Shown here one piece after another: positions 1 through 12,300 of a DNA stretch of 64,000 bases. The notes under the pieces were generated by a model. It searched no databases. It had not been told where the DNA came from and was given only the letters and a program-made list of their open reading frames with translations. The translations under genes and the position numbers were made by a program. Source of the DNA: Argopecten irradians (lineage: Eukaryota; Mollusca; Bivalvia; Pectinida; Pectinidae); NCBI RefSeq assembly GCF_041381155.1, contig NC_091135.1:61354567-61418566 (forward strand), in the 5' to 3' direction. Every line of letters starts with the position of its first letter. The stretch's first letter is position 1.

Positions 1-785
1 TTTGAGAAAAATCCCTTCAGTACTTTGTGAGAAATAGCGATAACAATCTTTAACTATCAAAATCCAAGATGGCTGCCTGGCGGCCATTTTGTTGACCGAT
101 CGATCCAAAAACGCATTATGCACAACTAGAGCCCTAGGGGAACCTACATATGAAATTTGAGAAAGATCCCTTCAGTACTTTGTGAGAAATAGCGATAACA
201 AACTTTAACTATCAAAATCCAAGATGGCTGCCTGGCGGCCATCTTGTTGACCGATTGGTCCCAAAATGCAATATGCACAACAAGGGCCCTAGGGGAACCT
301 ACATATGAAATTTGAGAAAGATCCCTTCAGTACTTTCTGAGAAATAGCGATAACAAACTTTAACTATCAAAATCCAAGATGGCTGCCTGGCGGCCATCTT
401 GTTGACCGATTGGTCCCAAAATGCAATATGCACAACTAGGGCCCTAGGGGAACCTACATATGAAATTTGAGACAGATCCCTTCAGTACTTTCTGAGAAAT
501 AGCGATAACAAACTTTAAGTATCAAAATCCAAGATGGCTGCCTGGCGGCCATCTTGTTGACCGATTGGTCCCAAAATGCAATATGCACAACTAGGGCCAT
601 AGGGGAACCTACATATGAAATGTGAGACAGATCCCTTCAGTACTTTCTGAGAAATAGCGATAACAAGAATTGTTAACGGACGGACGGACGGAAGGACGGA
701 CGGACGGAAGGACGGACCACGGACCACGGACCACGGACAAAAAGCGATTTGAATAGCCCACCATCTGATGATGGTGGGCTAAAAA
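1..785 (+). repeat. Tandem-core interspersed element (family B), right part
   Basis: About four and a half tandem copies of a ~155-bp unit; the shared word AAATTTGAGA recurs near 153, 308 and 463. They are followed by an (ACGG)n-like tract (about 676-740) and a perfect 12-bp stem with a 4-base loop at 754-781, TAGCCCACCATC / GATGGTGGGCTA. The left end lies outside the window. The same family recurs reversed at 28926-31290 and in pieces near 56.0-56.5 kb and 57.8-57.9 kb. The layout (tandem core, ACGG microsatellite, hairpin end) is that described for bivalve 'pearl'/Helitron-derived non-autonomous elements; that assignment is inference, since I see no helicase or Rep gene. Confidence 0.8.
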
Positions 786-1195
786 TATAAAAAATATAAA
801 CATTGAAACGTATAGTGAAGCGTATAGTGCAAGTTTGTCGATTTAATTAAAATTTACTCTCCTTTTCGTAATTGAATTTCTTATATTCGAGATTCTTTGT
901 AGTATGTGGCAGTAGGAAAACAGGAAAATCTAGACGCATTCTGGCGATCAGTTTTTGCCAAGTATTCACTCATGGAATCGCATTGGTATTGCATGATTAC
1001 ATCTGGATTTTCGTGAAAAGTCGTCTTCTGACAGAAGACGCTATTAAGCAGCTTTCCAAAACCAATTGGTCGTGCGAATTCATACAACTGCACATGCTAC
1101 TGCGAGAATAGGTTTTTCATCAGGGAACAAATGTAGTCCAAAGTTTAAGTTAATTTAAATACTTCCACTTGTCCTGTCTCCTTTCCTGTCCACAG

Positions 1196-1424
1196 TTGGC
1201 CGTCAATAGAGACAGCCATCGAGCTCATCGACCTGCCCCAGACACTGGAGTTTGTGTCCATGCATGTCTATAATCTCAATATATCCGGATTTTATGTCAC
1301 CAAGTATGACGTGGTCTTTACTATCGATAGCAGGAACGAAGTGTTTGGAGGACACGTCTTGTTGGTAGCTTTAGTCACCAGGGATGACTCGGCCATCACT
1401 GAGATAGCGGAACTTCACCTGTAG
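1196..1424 (+). CDS. 3'-terminal coding exon of an unrecognised gene
   Basis: After a good acceptor (pyrimidine-rich tract ending CCACAG at 1195) one frame stays open for 75 codons to TAG at 1422-1424, entered with one base of a split codon. The peptide begins WPSIETAIELIDLPQTLEF, has the middle YDVVFTIDSRNEVFGGHVLL and ends TEIAELHL. The exon is clearly more GC-rich than its surroundings and has codon-like composition, unlike neighbouring repeats. Upstream exons are not visible; 1-785 is repeat, so they probably lie left of the window. I do not recognise the family, and the hydrophobic/acidic alternation gives no diagnostic motif. A poly(A) signal on this strand follows at 2311 and 2328. It could be a decayed exon, but there is no sign of that. 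Confidence 0.55.
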
Positions 1425-2345
1425 GCTGGGTCATGTGCATAAATTGGGTCATGTTCAATGAATGGTATGATTTGTCCACTACGCATTCTCTATTTACAAA
1501 TGTTTAAAGTGGGTTTCAAATTATATAAGTTTGTTTTATGAGCCAATTGCTAACGACACCTTCACTGAAGGTAGGGTGTTTTAATGGTACATGCTGTCCC
1601 ACGGCATGAAAGTAAAAGACGACTAAATTTGGTATCTTAATTTCGTGGCTACCTAGATGAAAATACTTTAATTTTTCAACCATTTTCAACCACGACTGTA
1701 TCTTGAAGTCACATGAGCTGGGTGACGGGGGAGGAATTGCGCCCTATTCAATTAATGGTATATGTTCACTAAATATTTCTTGGTTTTCTAGAACGAATAT
1801 AGGTACTTAACCTACTATATACAGAGACGACACGCATTTTCTGTCTACAGGTCTTTTGAGCTACAATATTGCAGCTAAGGATTTCCATGTTGAATTTAGT
1901 AAGTGTTTAAGCTATTTACGTTTGGTTTATGAGAAAATCTCAAGCGGCACCTACATTGCAAGTAAGATGTTAAAATTGTACCTATCGTGAAAGGCGATTA
2001 AACATGGTGCCTTTATCTCGAGGTACTTTTGGTTTGGTTGAATATACATGCTAGAACGGTCTGGGAGGTGAGCGGTTTGGGAGACTGTGGTATGGTATAT
2101 TTGTGTTGTGTCTTTTTATATCGTGAATATTTCAGGAATTATGTTTTTTTTCTGTTTTGCAATAATATAATAAAACTTTTGAGAATTGTCCCCTTACTTC
2201 CAGCAGAGAAAAGCGATTATAGGTTTCATTATCTATTAATTACTATACAAGTCCAAATCAAACCTTACATGAAGTTACCACATGGAAATGCGTAAGAATT
2301 CATATTTGTCAATAAATGATAAAAAACAATAAAAGGTTACTACAG
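1425..2345 (+). other. Probable 3' UTR of the upstream gene
   Basis: AT-rich sequence with no supported coding region, running from the stop codon at 1424 to AATAAA signals at 2311 and 2328. A ~65-base piece near 2055-2120 (GGGAGACTGTGGTAT) matches the interior of the SINE at 19615-20005, so a SINE fragment is embedded here. Confidence 0.4.
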
Positions 2346-2362
2346 ACTGAATCAACTTTATT
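2311..2362. terminator. Facing poly(A) signals of two convergent genes
   Basis: AATAAA on the + strand at 2311-2316 and 2328-2333, and on the - strand (TTTATT read on +) at 2357-2362. With the usual 10-25 base offset, + strand transcripts would end near 2345-2358 and CFAP418 transcripts near 2333-2347, so the two 3' ends would meet or overlap by a few bases. Cleavage sites are inferred, not seen. Confidence 0.5.
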
Positions 2363-3334
2363 TATCAACAAGCTTATCTATTATATAAATCAATAAATTC
2401 ATTTGTCTACTTACAATTATCACAAGAATGGTGTATAAACAGGATAATACACCCCCTTACATCACACAGAAAACTAATGTAAAAGTAGCTGTACTTGTAT
2501 AAAACATCATTTGATCCCTTCTATAAGGATTTCAGAAAGTACCTATATCATCACAGTCATCACAAACAAAAACGTTGATATGTCAATAAAAGTCACTTAA
2601 TGAAAGTATACATTTTACAAAGCGGATATCCCAGCAGTTTCTTGTTAAAGTTTTACAAAATTGTTGCTGTAAACATAGGCAACACTTTAAACTAATTTCA
2701 AATTTATATACATTATTGTACATTTTACTATGTTCATTAGGAATTTGCCAAACTTTAAATATCAATAAATATCCAATCTCCAGTAACTCAAACTCTCTTC
2801 ATCATTGAAGGTTTTATTTACCATACCTTTAATTTCTATCAATTAAAATACATAAATCGTCATTCTTTCTATTTACATTTGAATGAATAATGATATTATA
2901 TTCATTGTGTATTCCAAAATGATGTCTGGCTTTGGTTTGCGAGCAGAACAAAATATGAATCCTACATCCTTCCAGTTCTTGAGATATTACTAAATACATT
3001 TGTAAGTCAAAAGATCATAATAATTATCAACTTCACATAAAGGAAAGAGTTTTGTGAAATAACATCCTCCAAAAAAGAGAAGAAAAGAGGACAAATCCTG
3101 TTAGAGTCCAGGAAATAGTGTCACGTATCTTGTCAAAGTAATTTAGTTTTGTGTTGTGTAAAGTAATCCTCTACAACCAGAATCGAAGTGAACCCCCACA
3201 TCCGTACAGTGGTTTCAGGTTTCAGCAGTCATGGTATTTGACAGTTGTACTCAGGAAAAAAAATTGGTGATTGATGAGAATGTTGTCCAATTTGAAATGC
3301 AAATGAGTGATAGACGTCAACATATGGGCTATTA
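2346..3334 (-). other. Probable CFAP418 3' UTR
   Basis: AT-rich sequence between the CFAP418 stop codon (3335-3337) and the minus-strand AATAAA at 2357-2362. No further exon, RNA gene or repeat recognised. Confidence 0.4.
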
Positions 3335-6300
3335 TTAATGTTTCCCACACACCCACTTTAAACTTGGGTCAGTCAGTTTTTCTAGCGTGGAAACTGAACG
3401 ATTACAACACTGGCAACAATAGGCACGGCAGCCTGAAAAAGAAAAAGAAATCTTCAGGAGGACATCAATGTGGTATGGTGGTAAAGATTCGGACATCGGC
3501 GGCAAACATAATAGTTGCTGAGTATTTTACAGTTTATCAAAGGGACAATTAAGTCTAAAAGAACATTAAAATTTGCACATATATCAGAAAAAACCCAATT
3601 CTAATGGAAATTAGGTCAGTCGGTTTTATTCTGAAATGCCAGAAAAGCCCATAGTGGTGAAATGCGTATGAAATGTTCAAACTCGCTCGCTGTCCTCCAC
3701 TACACATTGTGGTCGAACATATTGTATGCCGAACCCTGTCCCTTGCTCGTAGAGTAATGCTACTTTTGTCAAGAACTGCTCAAATCGCTCTGACAATAGT
3801 GTGTTAACCTTATTAGGTGAATTGTCTTGCCTAGAATCATTTCATCACCTCCACAGTGGTTATGTAGTTCATTTTTATAACGTGCGTAACTTTGGCTCGG
3901 ATATAGGTACAGGGTACATATTGTACCTGCTTAATCATATTGATCACGATTTGTAATTACAATGGTACCAGTTAAAATACTAATTATGATGTGGAATTTG
4001 TCAATATTTTATGTTATATGTTTCATAAGAAATGTCGAACAATACATTTATGCCATATTTTGCTTCTTGGTTATGTAAAAGAATTAGCCTGAGTGAATTG
4101 TCCCTTTAACTTTATTCGTGAGTTTATAACTACTCTTCCGAATCAGCAAAACAGCATTATCTGGTCAACTTACCTCGCTTTGACCGCAGTTTTGATTTTA
4201 ATCTTTGGAAGTCTGGGCAATTATTCCTGAGAAATAGATAGTCAGTTGTTGTATCCCACTCAAAGTTGTCAAAAATGGCTACTTTAAAATCACATGATGT
4301 GCATCTCATCTGATCACAGGATCTAACAAGAGACAAAGGTTAACATGAACTAGATATAGCTTACACTCAATTTAAAGGTTAGACTTATACATGTATAATG
4401 ATAAGTGTCAAGGAAACACCAATAACCTTAATTAACATGTATTTAAAAATCATTGATATTTATTTAAGCATTGGTTGTCGTAATTTTGACATGCATTAGA
4501 GTGTAACATAAATTGGATGTTCTAGCATATCCAATGGTGTGTGCAGATATGCTAGAACACCAATACATGTAAATAATATGACAGCACCATTAGATATGCT
4601 AGAACATCCAATGTATGTTAAACACCAATGCATATAAAAACAAGATCTAATTGTGATGGGTGCCTTCACATAAAGTTCCCCCATCCTCCCATCATTCACT
4701 GATTTGTCACCGGTTTTAGCCGCGAGAGATTTCTCTGTCAATCCCTAAGGTATGACAGATTGCGTGCGTTAACTTTTTGAACCTGAACACAATTACGTGA
4801 CTTCATGACTTTATACAATGTGTCCGTGGCTTGCATTGTCGATGGTTGCTGTGAAAATGCTTTTCTTTAGGATATGATCTCTTCTTTTCCTTTTGTATAT
4901 GGGAGAAAAAGAATCATTCCCTACCTATGAGGGTGTGACAACAAAATCACAACCCTCGGGGGAATTCCTGAATGTCCAACCCTCGGCAAGCCTCGGGTTG
5001 GACGTTCATAAATTTCCCCTTGGGTAGTGTTGTCCCAATGATCAATTATAATTGATGTCTAATCGAAAAGACAACCGATTTCGAGTAATCGATAATGAGA
5101 TATCAACATTGACGATCGGTATCAAAACAGGAAGTGGAAATTCTACTTTCATTTTCCCTTAGAGAGTACAGAGTTTATGCCGTTTCTCTCTTTTGCAATG
5201 ACTTGTTTCCTAACCTGTTGTTAAAACAAATATAACAATATAAACATACATAATTTATATAGACCTAATTGTTAAATTGACTTGAGTCAATCTGATAATA
5301 AATTAAGATGCAAAACTATCCAGAATAAAGCCAGTATGAAAACAAAATGCATGAATGGCAGCCATCGATATTGTAAAGCTTTTATTTCATATAGGCCTAC
5401 ATTGATATTGTTTCACTGATATTGAATTTTAGAAGTCAACATAATTAAAGTTTGTAAATTGAATTTGAAGATTATTGTTTTTTTGCTTTTTGTCAAAAAT
5501 TTGGGAATAGGTCTTTTATTGGGAAACATCTTTTGCAACTGAAAACATGAAAAGCTTTAAAAAGAAAAAAACACTAATTGATATGTGATATCAATAAAAT
5601 TAATGCCATTGTTAAAAATAATGAATATTTCTAAGAAATAACGTAACACAAGAGTAATCGATTAATAATCGAAAATCGATCGGTTGACAGTAACCGATTT
5701 TATTCGATCATCGATGATGAAATCTGAACCGATTCCCAACACTACCCTCGGGTTGTCATTTCATTGTCACACCCTCTAGGTAGGGAAAGATTCTATTAAC
5801 CTCCACAGATCCTAATTTGACAAGAGTGACTTCCCCTGACATATTATTATATTTGCGTTCTCAACCATGTTCCTTTTTGTTCAATTTTGACAAATTGTAT
5901 GCTGCGGCGGCCATCTTGGTTCCTGGTCTGCAAAAGTTGCACATCTACAGGTCACCAAAAATGACCTCAAATAGTTTCGTGTCAATAGTAACAATATGAT
6001 TTATTACTTTAAAATACAACAAAAATGAACTTGGACCTAAAACCGATCCCTTCTGATCGGTGAATAAAGGGAGATAACTCTTACTGGTTTAAGATAATTT
6101 GAAACAGTTGAAAAATTTCGTTTTTTTTTCACCTATAATAATGGTATTTTTCACTTTAAAATTTAGAATCTGATTTATATTACATATTGACACTGATTCC
6201 AGGTAAATCGGACCAGCAGTTCAATTTTGAATAATGAAAGGCTGTGGTGGCCATCTTGGAAGCTTGTCGGAAAAAATGAAACCGGTTACCTAACACATCT

Positions 6301-9300
6301 GCAGGTCACCAGAAATAACCTTGCCAAATTCCATGGTGATCAGACTTATAATTTTTGGGAAAATGGTCGGACAAAGTCGCGGTGGAAAAAGAAGAACCAG
6401 AAGAAGACCAATAAGAAGAATAATAAGAAACGGAGCAAACACAATAAGTTCTCCCACCATTCACTGATTTGTCACCGGTTTTAGCCGTGGGAGATTTCTC
6501 TGTCAACCCCTAGGGTATAACAGATTGCGCACTCTAACCTTTTGAAACTGAAGACAATTACGTGACGTCATGACTTCATGCGGTGTGACCATGGCCTGTA
6601 GTGTCGATAACGTTATCAATATTGACATGCAAACAATGGAACCATGTTCATGTCGCGGTGAAAATGCTTTTCTTTAGGATATTATCTCATCTTTTTCTTT
6701 TGTATGTGGGAGAAAAAGAATCATTCCTTACTTATGAGGCTGTGACAACAAAATAACAACCCTCGGGGAAATTCTTGATGTCCAACCCTCGGCAAACCTC
6801 AGGTTAGACGTTCATGAATTGACCCTTGGGTTGTGATTTTGTTGTCACACTCTCCAGGTAGGGAAGGTTAATAGAATCTTACATGGACAGGGATATTTCA
6901 ACCCTAGTGAAAGATTTTGGCTTGTTAACCCGAGTAACATGTGATGTGGCAATTGTGGTGTCACATGTAATTAGGACATAATAACCAATATGAATCAACT
7001 GGCAATTGTCATGGTGGACAAAATCAAAGTGCCAAGGCCACTCATAGATGCTGTGAATGAAGAACTCAAACAAAGGAATAAAGAAATTGGTTTTGCATTT
7101 AAATATTGAATTTAGTATACTAAGTGTACAGTGTTAAAATAGGGAGTTAAACAAAATATATTTACGGTATATCCTATTTGTTTTATGATATTTAAAGTTG
7201 ATTCAAGAACAATAAGCTGAATAAATCATTTTCCTGTAGTAAATTTTATATTAAAAATTTTAAATTATTTCTGAAATAACGATTTCAACAACAATAAAAC
7301 CGGTCAGAATCTGAGTATCATTTTTTTATGATTCTTTATTAATTACTAAAATTATCAATTTCATCAATATCTCTTCAAACATTTTAAAATATTTTCGGAA
7401 AAATATAAAATTAGAAATACATGTATTACCATTTCAGGGTATGTTTTGGTTCCCTTTCTAAAAAATTAACATGGGTTGCTTTGACGACTTTTGACTAATA
7501 AATCACGGCCAGATACTTTTGCAAAATAAAAGGTACATTATTTCGTTACCTATAACACTCAGATTTATTTTAAATTCACAAGAAGGCTAGTCGGTAACAG
7601 CAAAAAAATTCATGTAATGCATTGGACTTAAGCAAGTCTTCGAAAGACGCAGTAACTGGCCATGGTTGCATTGGCGACATATTATCGCAAAGAACATATT
7701 AACGTGATTTTTGCTTTGCCGACTTTTTAATAATAATAAATCATGGCCAGATATTTAAGCCAAATAAAAGGTACATTATTTGGTTACTTATAACACTCAA
7801 ATTTCTTTTTAACTTATGAGAACGATAACGTCAAGAAAACTAGATGCAATGCATTGGACTTTAACAAGTCTTCGTAAGGCTACCGTACATTACACGACAA
7901 TATAAGTTCATTTGTCACTTTTAGTTGCTCGTACATATATAGATCTATATTATCATTATATTTTGTAAGTTTGACTTTATGTTGATAAATTTTGTACTTT
8001 TTTCCTTTCAATATAACGTAGTTGTTGATAAACATTTCATTACATTAATCGATCAGTAGCATGAATTACATAAAATTGAAATAGACATACACAATCCAAA
8101 ATCGACCGAAAGTCTGCCGCAGAGGAAGACATCGAAGAAACAAAATTTAAAAATTTTGTATACTCATTGAAAATATTTCTGTGCTTAATAGAATCTTGCA
8201 GCCTATTAGTAATATGAAATGTGTCATTTTTGTTTTGAAATATTTCCATATTTCCGTTTGCCTAAAGACACGTGTCACATCAAATTATTGAACTTGTTTG
8301 ACTAGATCCTCTGTTTTGACTTCCTATACCATAAATTAAAGGGTAACAGCAAACGTACATACTTTAAAAAGAAGAAATTATGATCAAATATAGATTATGT
8401 CCTACCTTGGAGTAAGAGAATTGGCCATTCCTAGAGAACTAGAAGAACCTCCTAAATACAATGGGAAACATCTGTAAGAGAAAGACAACACATGAAAACA
8501 ATTAGTTAAATTAATACATAAGTGTAAAATCTTGGTGAAAATAAAACATTTTCTCCATGGATCTTAGACTTAATGGAAAATTAATATTTATTCAACCCCC
8601 CAAAAATGTCACTTTCATATAAATTTGAATTACCTCCCCTGAACAAATAGCATTAAGCAATTGAATAAATTGATGAACCTGAAAAATCTTTACAGATAAT
8701 TGGATGATCTACCCTGATATTTTTTTAGAACAAATGATTTTCTAGCTTTTAATATTGATATAAATTGGCTGAACTAAAAATTATAAGTCAAGCATTTATT
8801 TAACTGAATACATACAATATGTAATTTTGTTTTAAGGATGTGTGCTAAGTTTAGGTGGAGAAAAACCAAAGTATCCGCAGGAAAAACACCAACATGCAGT
8901 CGTACATTCCAGCTTGTGACCCTTTACTAAATAAAACCACACAGCCACAGGGGCCCCTATATGAATAATGATATCTTATGTTATATAGTGTTGACTTACT
9001 TGCGAGCTGACTCTGGACGATTAACAGCTTGATTACTAGACTTAGTGTCACTGTATTTCTGTAATCAAAACAAAAAGGTTAAAAATATTTATCTATGATG
9101 GAAAATGAAGTCTCACTAAAATTATTTGTACCAAATTATAATGTAAATGAAAGGATTCGTTACTGCTTGATCTGTCAAGGAATTTTGGATAGTGTAATTT
9201 GATTCAATCCATTCATGCTATATATATATATACTTACAATAGGTTTAAAATCAGAATCTACTGTTATATCATTCAAAATGTCATCCAGGTCATCATCTGT

Positions 9301-12300
9301 TGATTTTCTGAATAAAAAGTGACAGTCAGGTTATATAACAATGGAATAAAAATTCCCCAACAGCATTAAAGAGATTTATAAATGTATATATGTATATGTA
9401 TGGAGACTGAATTCATCCAAAAGACTTAATAAAAGCAAGGATTTATAAGTGAGAAGGATTTGTAACTCCTAAACACCATACAAGACACCTATGAACCTGG
9501 AATAAAGACCATTTTTCTCAACCAATACTTGTCTTATCAAGTAAAAAAACCCACCAAATTAAAGCTGAATAAATTTCATGATGTACTGTATATTTTTTGT
9601 TTTAAGGATGGAAAATTTAGAAGAAATGTCTTAATTTGAAAAAAAAAAATACATCTCGTGAAATGAAGGCCTGCTTCAGAAAGCAAGACGGTAAGCCTGG
9701 CCTGGCACCTGCAAGCTACATCAAAGGTTGTGCCGGCGGATATCAAAGGAAAATCAGTCGTTGCCCAACGTCACGGTCAGTGCACAAACACAAAAGCGCA
9801 TGTGACGTATTCGTCCAAAACCTCGAGTGACAAATCCTTCTCATTTATAAATCCTTGATAAAAGGTACTACAAAATAGTATACAGTATACATGTATCAAA
9901 TAAATTAATAAGAACGGGTGAATTTGTATGTATTTTACTGGTTACAAATGTTAGATAATGTAGAATTTCATTACCCACAGTTTGAGCTGATCATTTACCT
10001 TTAAAATCAAAAACATGGAAATATTTACATGTATTTGAGTCAAGGAGCCACCAATTCAATCTCAGGGTCACTCATATGAGGATGGGTGTTAATAAAGGAG
10101 ACACCAATTGACATGCAGGGTTATGAGGATGGGACGTTTCAAGAAGAGGTATGTGCGCCAATTCAATGTCAGGGTCATATGAGAATGGGTGTCAATAAGA
10201 CATATACGATGATTGGTGTCATTTTAAGACTATTAGCCCTTAGGCTGCTGCAATGGTTTGTATAGTAATGGCTCTCAGTGCTGCATTAATTTTGTAAATT
10301 CCAGGGAAATAATAACTTAATTATAAATGATTATATCTTGAAAACTATTTGCATTATGTGAATAAAAGTTATATGAAAATTGTTTGTTATTGCCTGTAGT
10401 TTATATTGATACTGTTTATTCCGCAAATATACTTCTCGTTAAGCATACTGGTAACAATACAGGTGACTACAGGTAAAAATATTAGGTTGTATCAAATAAT
10501 AACAAGAAAACTCAATTAAAATTATGAAATAAAACCAATTTAATAGAGTAACCTTAGTATTGAGAAGCATATGACTTCATTTGGTTATTAAGTCTTTGAA
10601 AAAATCCAGGTAAAAACTTCTAAAACTAATTAATATTCACAAACAAAATCTTGATAATTGTTCATGAAGGAAAGAAGCTAGTTTCCCGTTTAATTTCTGG
10701 TCTATCATCACATAGTGTATGCATTTGCATTATGTACCACATATTATCTCTATCTTAGACCAAGTTACCCTTAAAAGTATTGTTATAGCTCAGGTGAGTC
10801 CAGGTAAGTCATTTTCAGTCAGGTGAAAGTTAATTAGACAATATAACTAGAAAACGATCCTAAACAATTTCTGAAAAATTGTTTTTCAAATGCATCATGA
10901 CTTGACCAACAGTGGTGTAAATCACTCAATCTGGATAAAACCCATAACTAGCCGTTATCAACGTAAAAGAAACACCTGCATCTCAGAAAACGTAATCCCA
11001 GTGTCATTTTTTGTTCATGTTTTCTTTCAACATGCCGGTCATTGACAGTAAACTTCGTGTAGATAATATAAATAAATTTGTGTGAACAACTATATTTTCT
11101 ATATTGTAATCATCCAAAAATGCTTTTAAAAGCAACTAGCTTACATTTATTCATGTTATGCATTAATTTCAACTCGCCTGTGAACGGAGCATTGTGAAAG
11201 TCAATCTTGTCATCTCTCGACACGGCAGCCGGCCGCGTGAGAGGCTGCCTCATGTTCTGTGTTGGCATCGGGCACACACTTATTTATAGGAGAAATTAAA
11301 ATAATGTTGCCTTCTATTGGATCCCAATCTAAAGTATCTGACCCTTAAAATTTACTTTCAACTTCTGACACATCGCTAGCAAAGAACTGTTGTACACATT
11401 CTCCATCACTTCGATCTATCGGAGCGGCCATTCTTCTTTAGTCGTAAATTCCTCCTGCATAGGAGCACCTCCTGTGTTGGAGTCAGAACATCTGATGTGA
11501 GAATTCCTCCACCACTCAAGTAAGTCTCATGCTTTAGTACTGTACAGTTATGTTAATAAGCACAAGTATATATACACACACACATATATCCATCCAGGTT
11601 GTCCTTGTAATACTCATGTAACATATAACGAGAGATTCACTTGGTGCTGGCCTCACCCTTCTACGACTAGCTAAGGGAATGTCAAGCGTGGGTTAAACAG
11701 GCATAAGGTATTAAGCATAACAGGCGGATCTAAGTAGCGAAAGTTCATACGCATCAAGCAGATCACAGCACAACATGAAGGCAAATGCTACCAATGCAGT
11801 GCCACCCGAAATCCTTCCTATCTTTTCCTTCGTTTTGGTTGTAGCTTTAGCGGACGGTACCGTACAATATGCAGTCTGTAACACAGTCTTCTTGCGTGAT
11901 AGTCAATTTTCAGAGTTAGATTTTTATAAGTATCCCTTTGCCTGGGCTTCGGTGGGAACATAGAGCTGTCTATGAGTAGTTGAGTAATATCAGCTTCTCT
12001 ATTGACATCTAACATATTGTCTTGGATACAGAATTCCAATTCTCTTACTATTGGATCAATGGTATCCATGATGTCCGTGCGATGATCAGCGACGTGCATC
12101 GAAGGAGAAAGTGCTCCTTGTCCTCAGTTTCCTTCTTACAGAGTTGACATATTGGAGAAACATTGGTCTGATTGAAGGCTTTCCTGTTAGTCTGAAGAAT
12201 GTACATTCCCGTGGCCAGTTTTAGCTTTGTATGGAGTCTTGTGACGTCCCTCGGGTTTGCGGATGATGTAATTAACAACGGATGAGGCTTGCCTGGAGTA

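Noticed and set aside
6227-6484. Small basic protein (KKKNQKKTNKKNNKK)
   Set aside because: Low-complexity A-rich sequence within a dispersed repeat; no homology recognised.
11775-11963. Plus-strand frame near 11.8 kb
   Set aside because: Shadow of the LINE coding strand on the opposite side.
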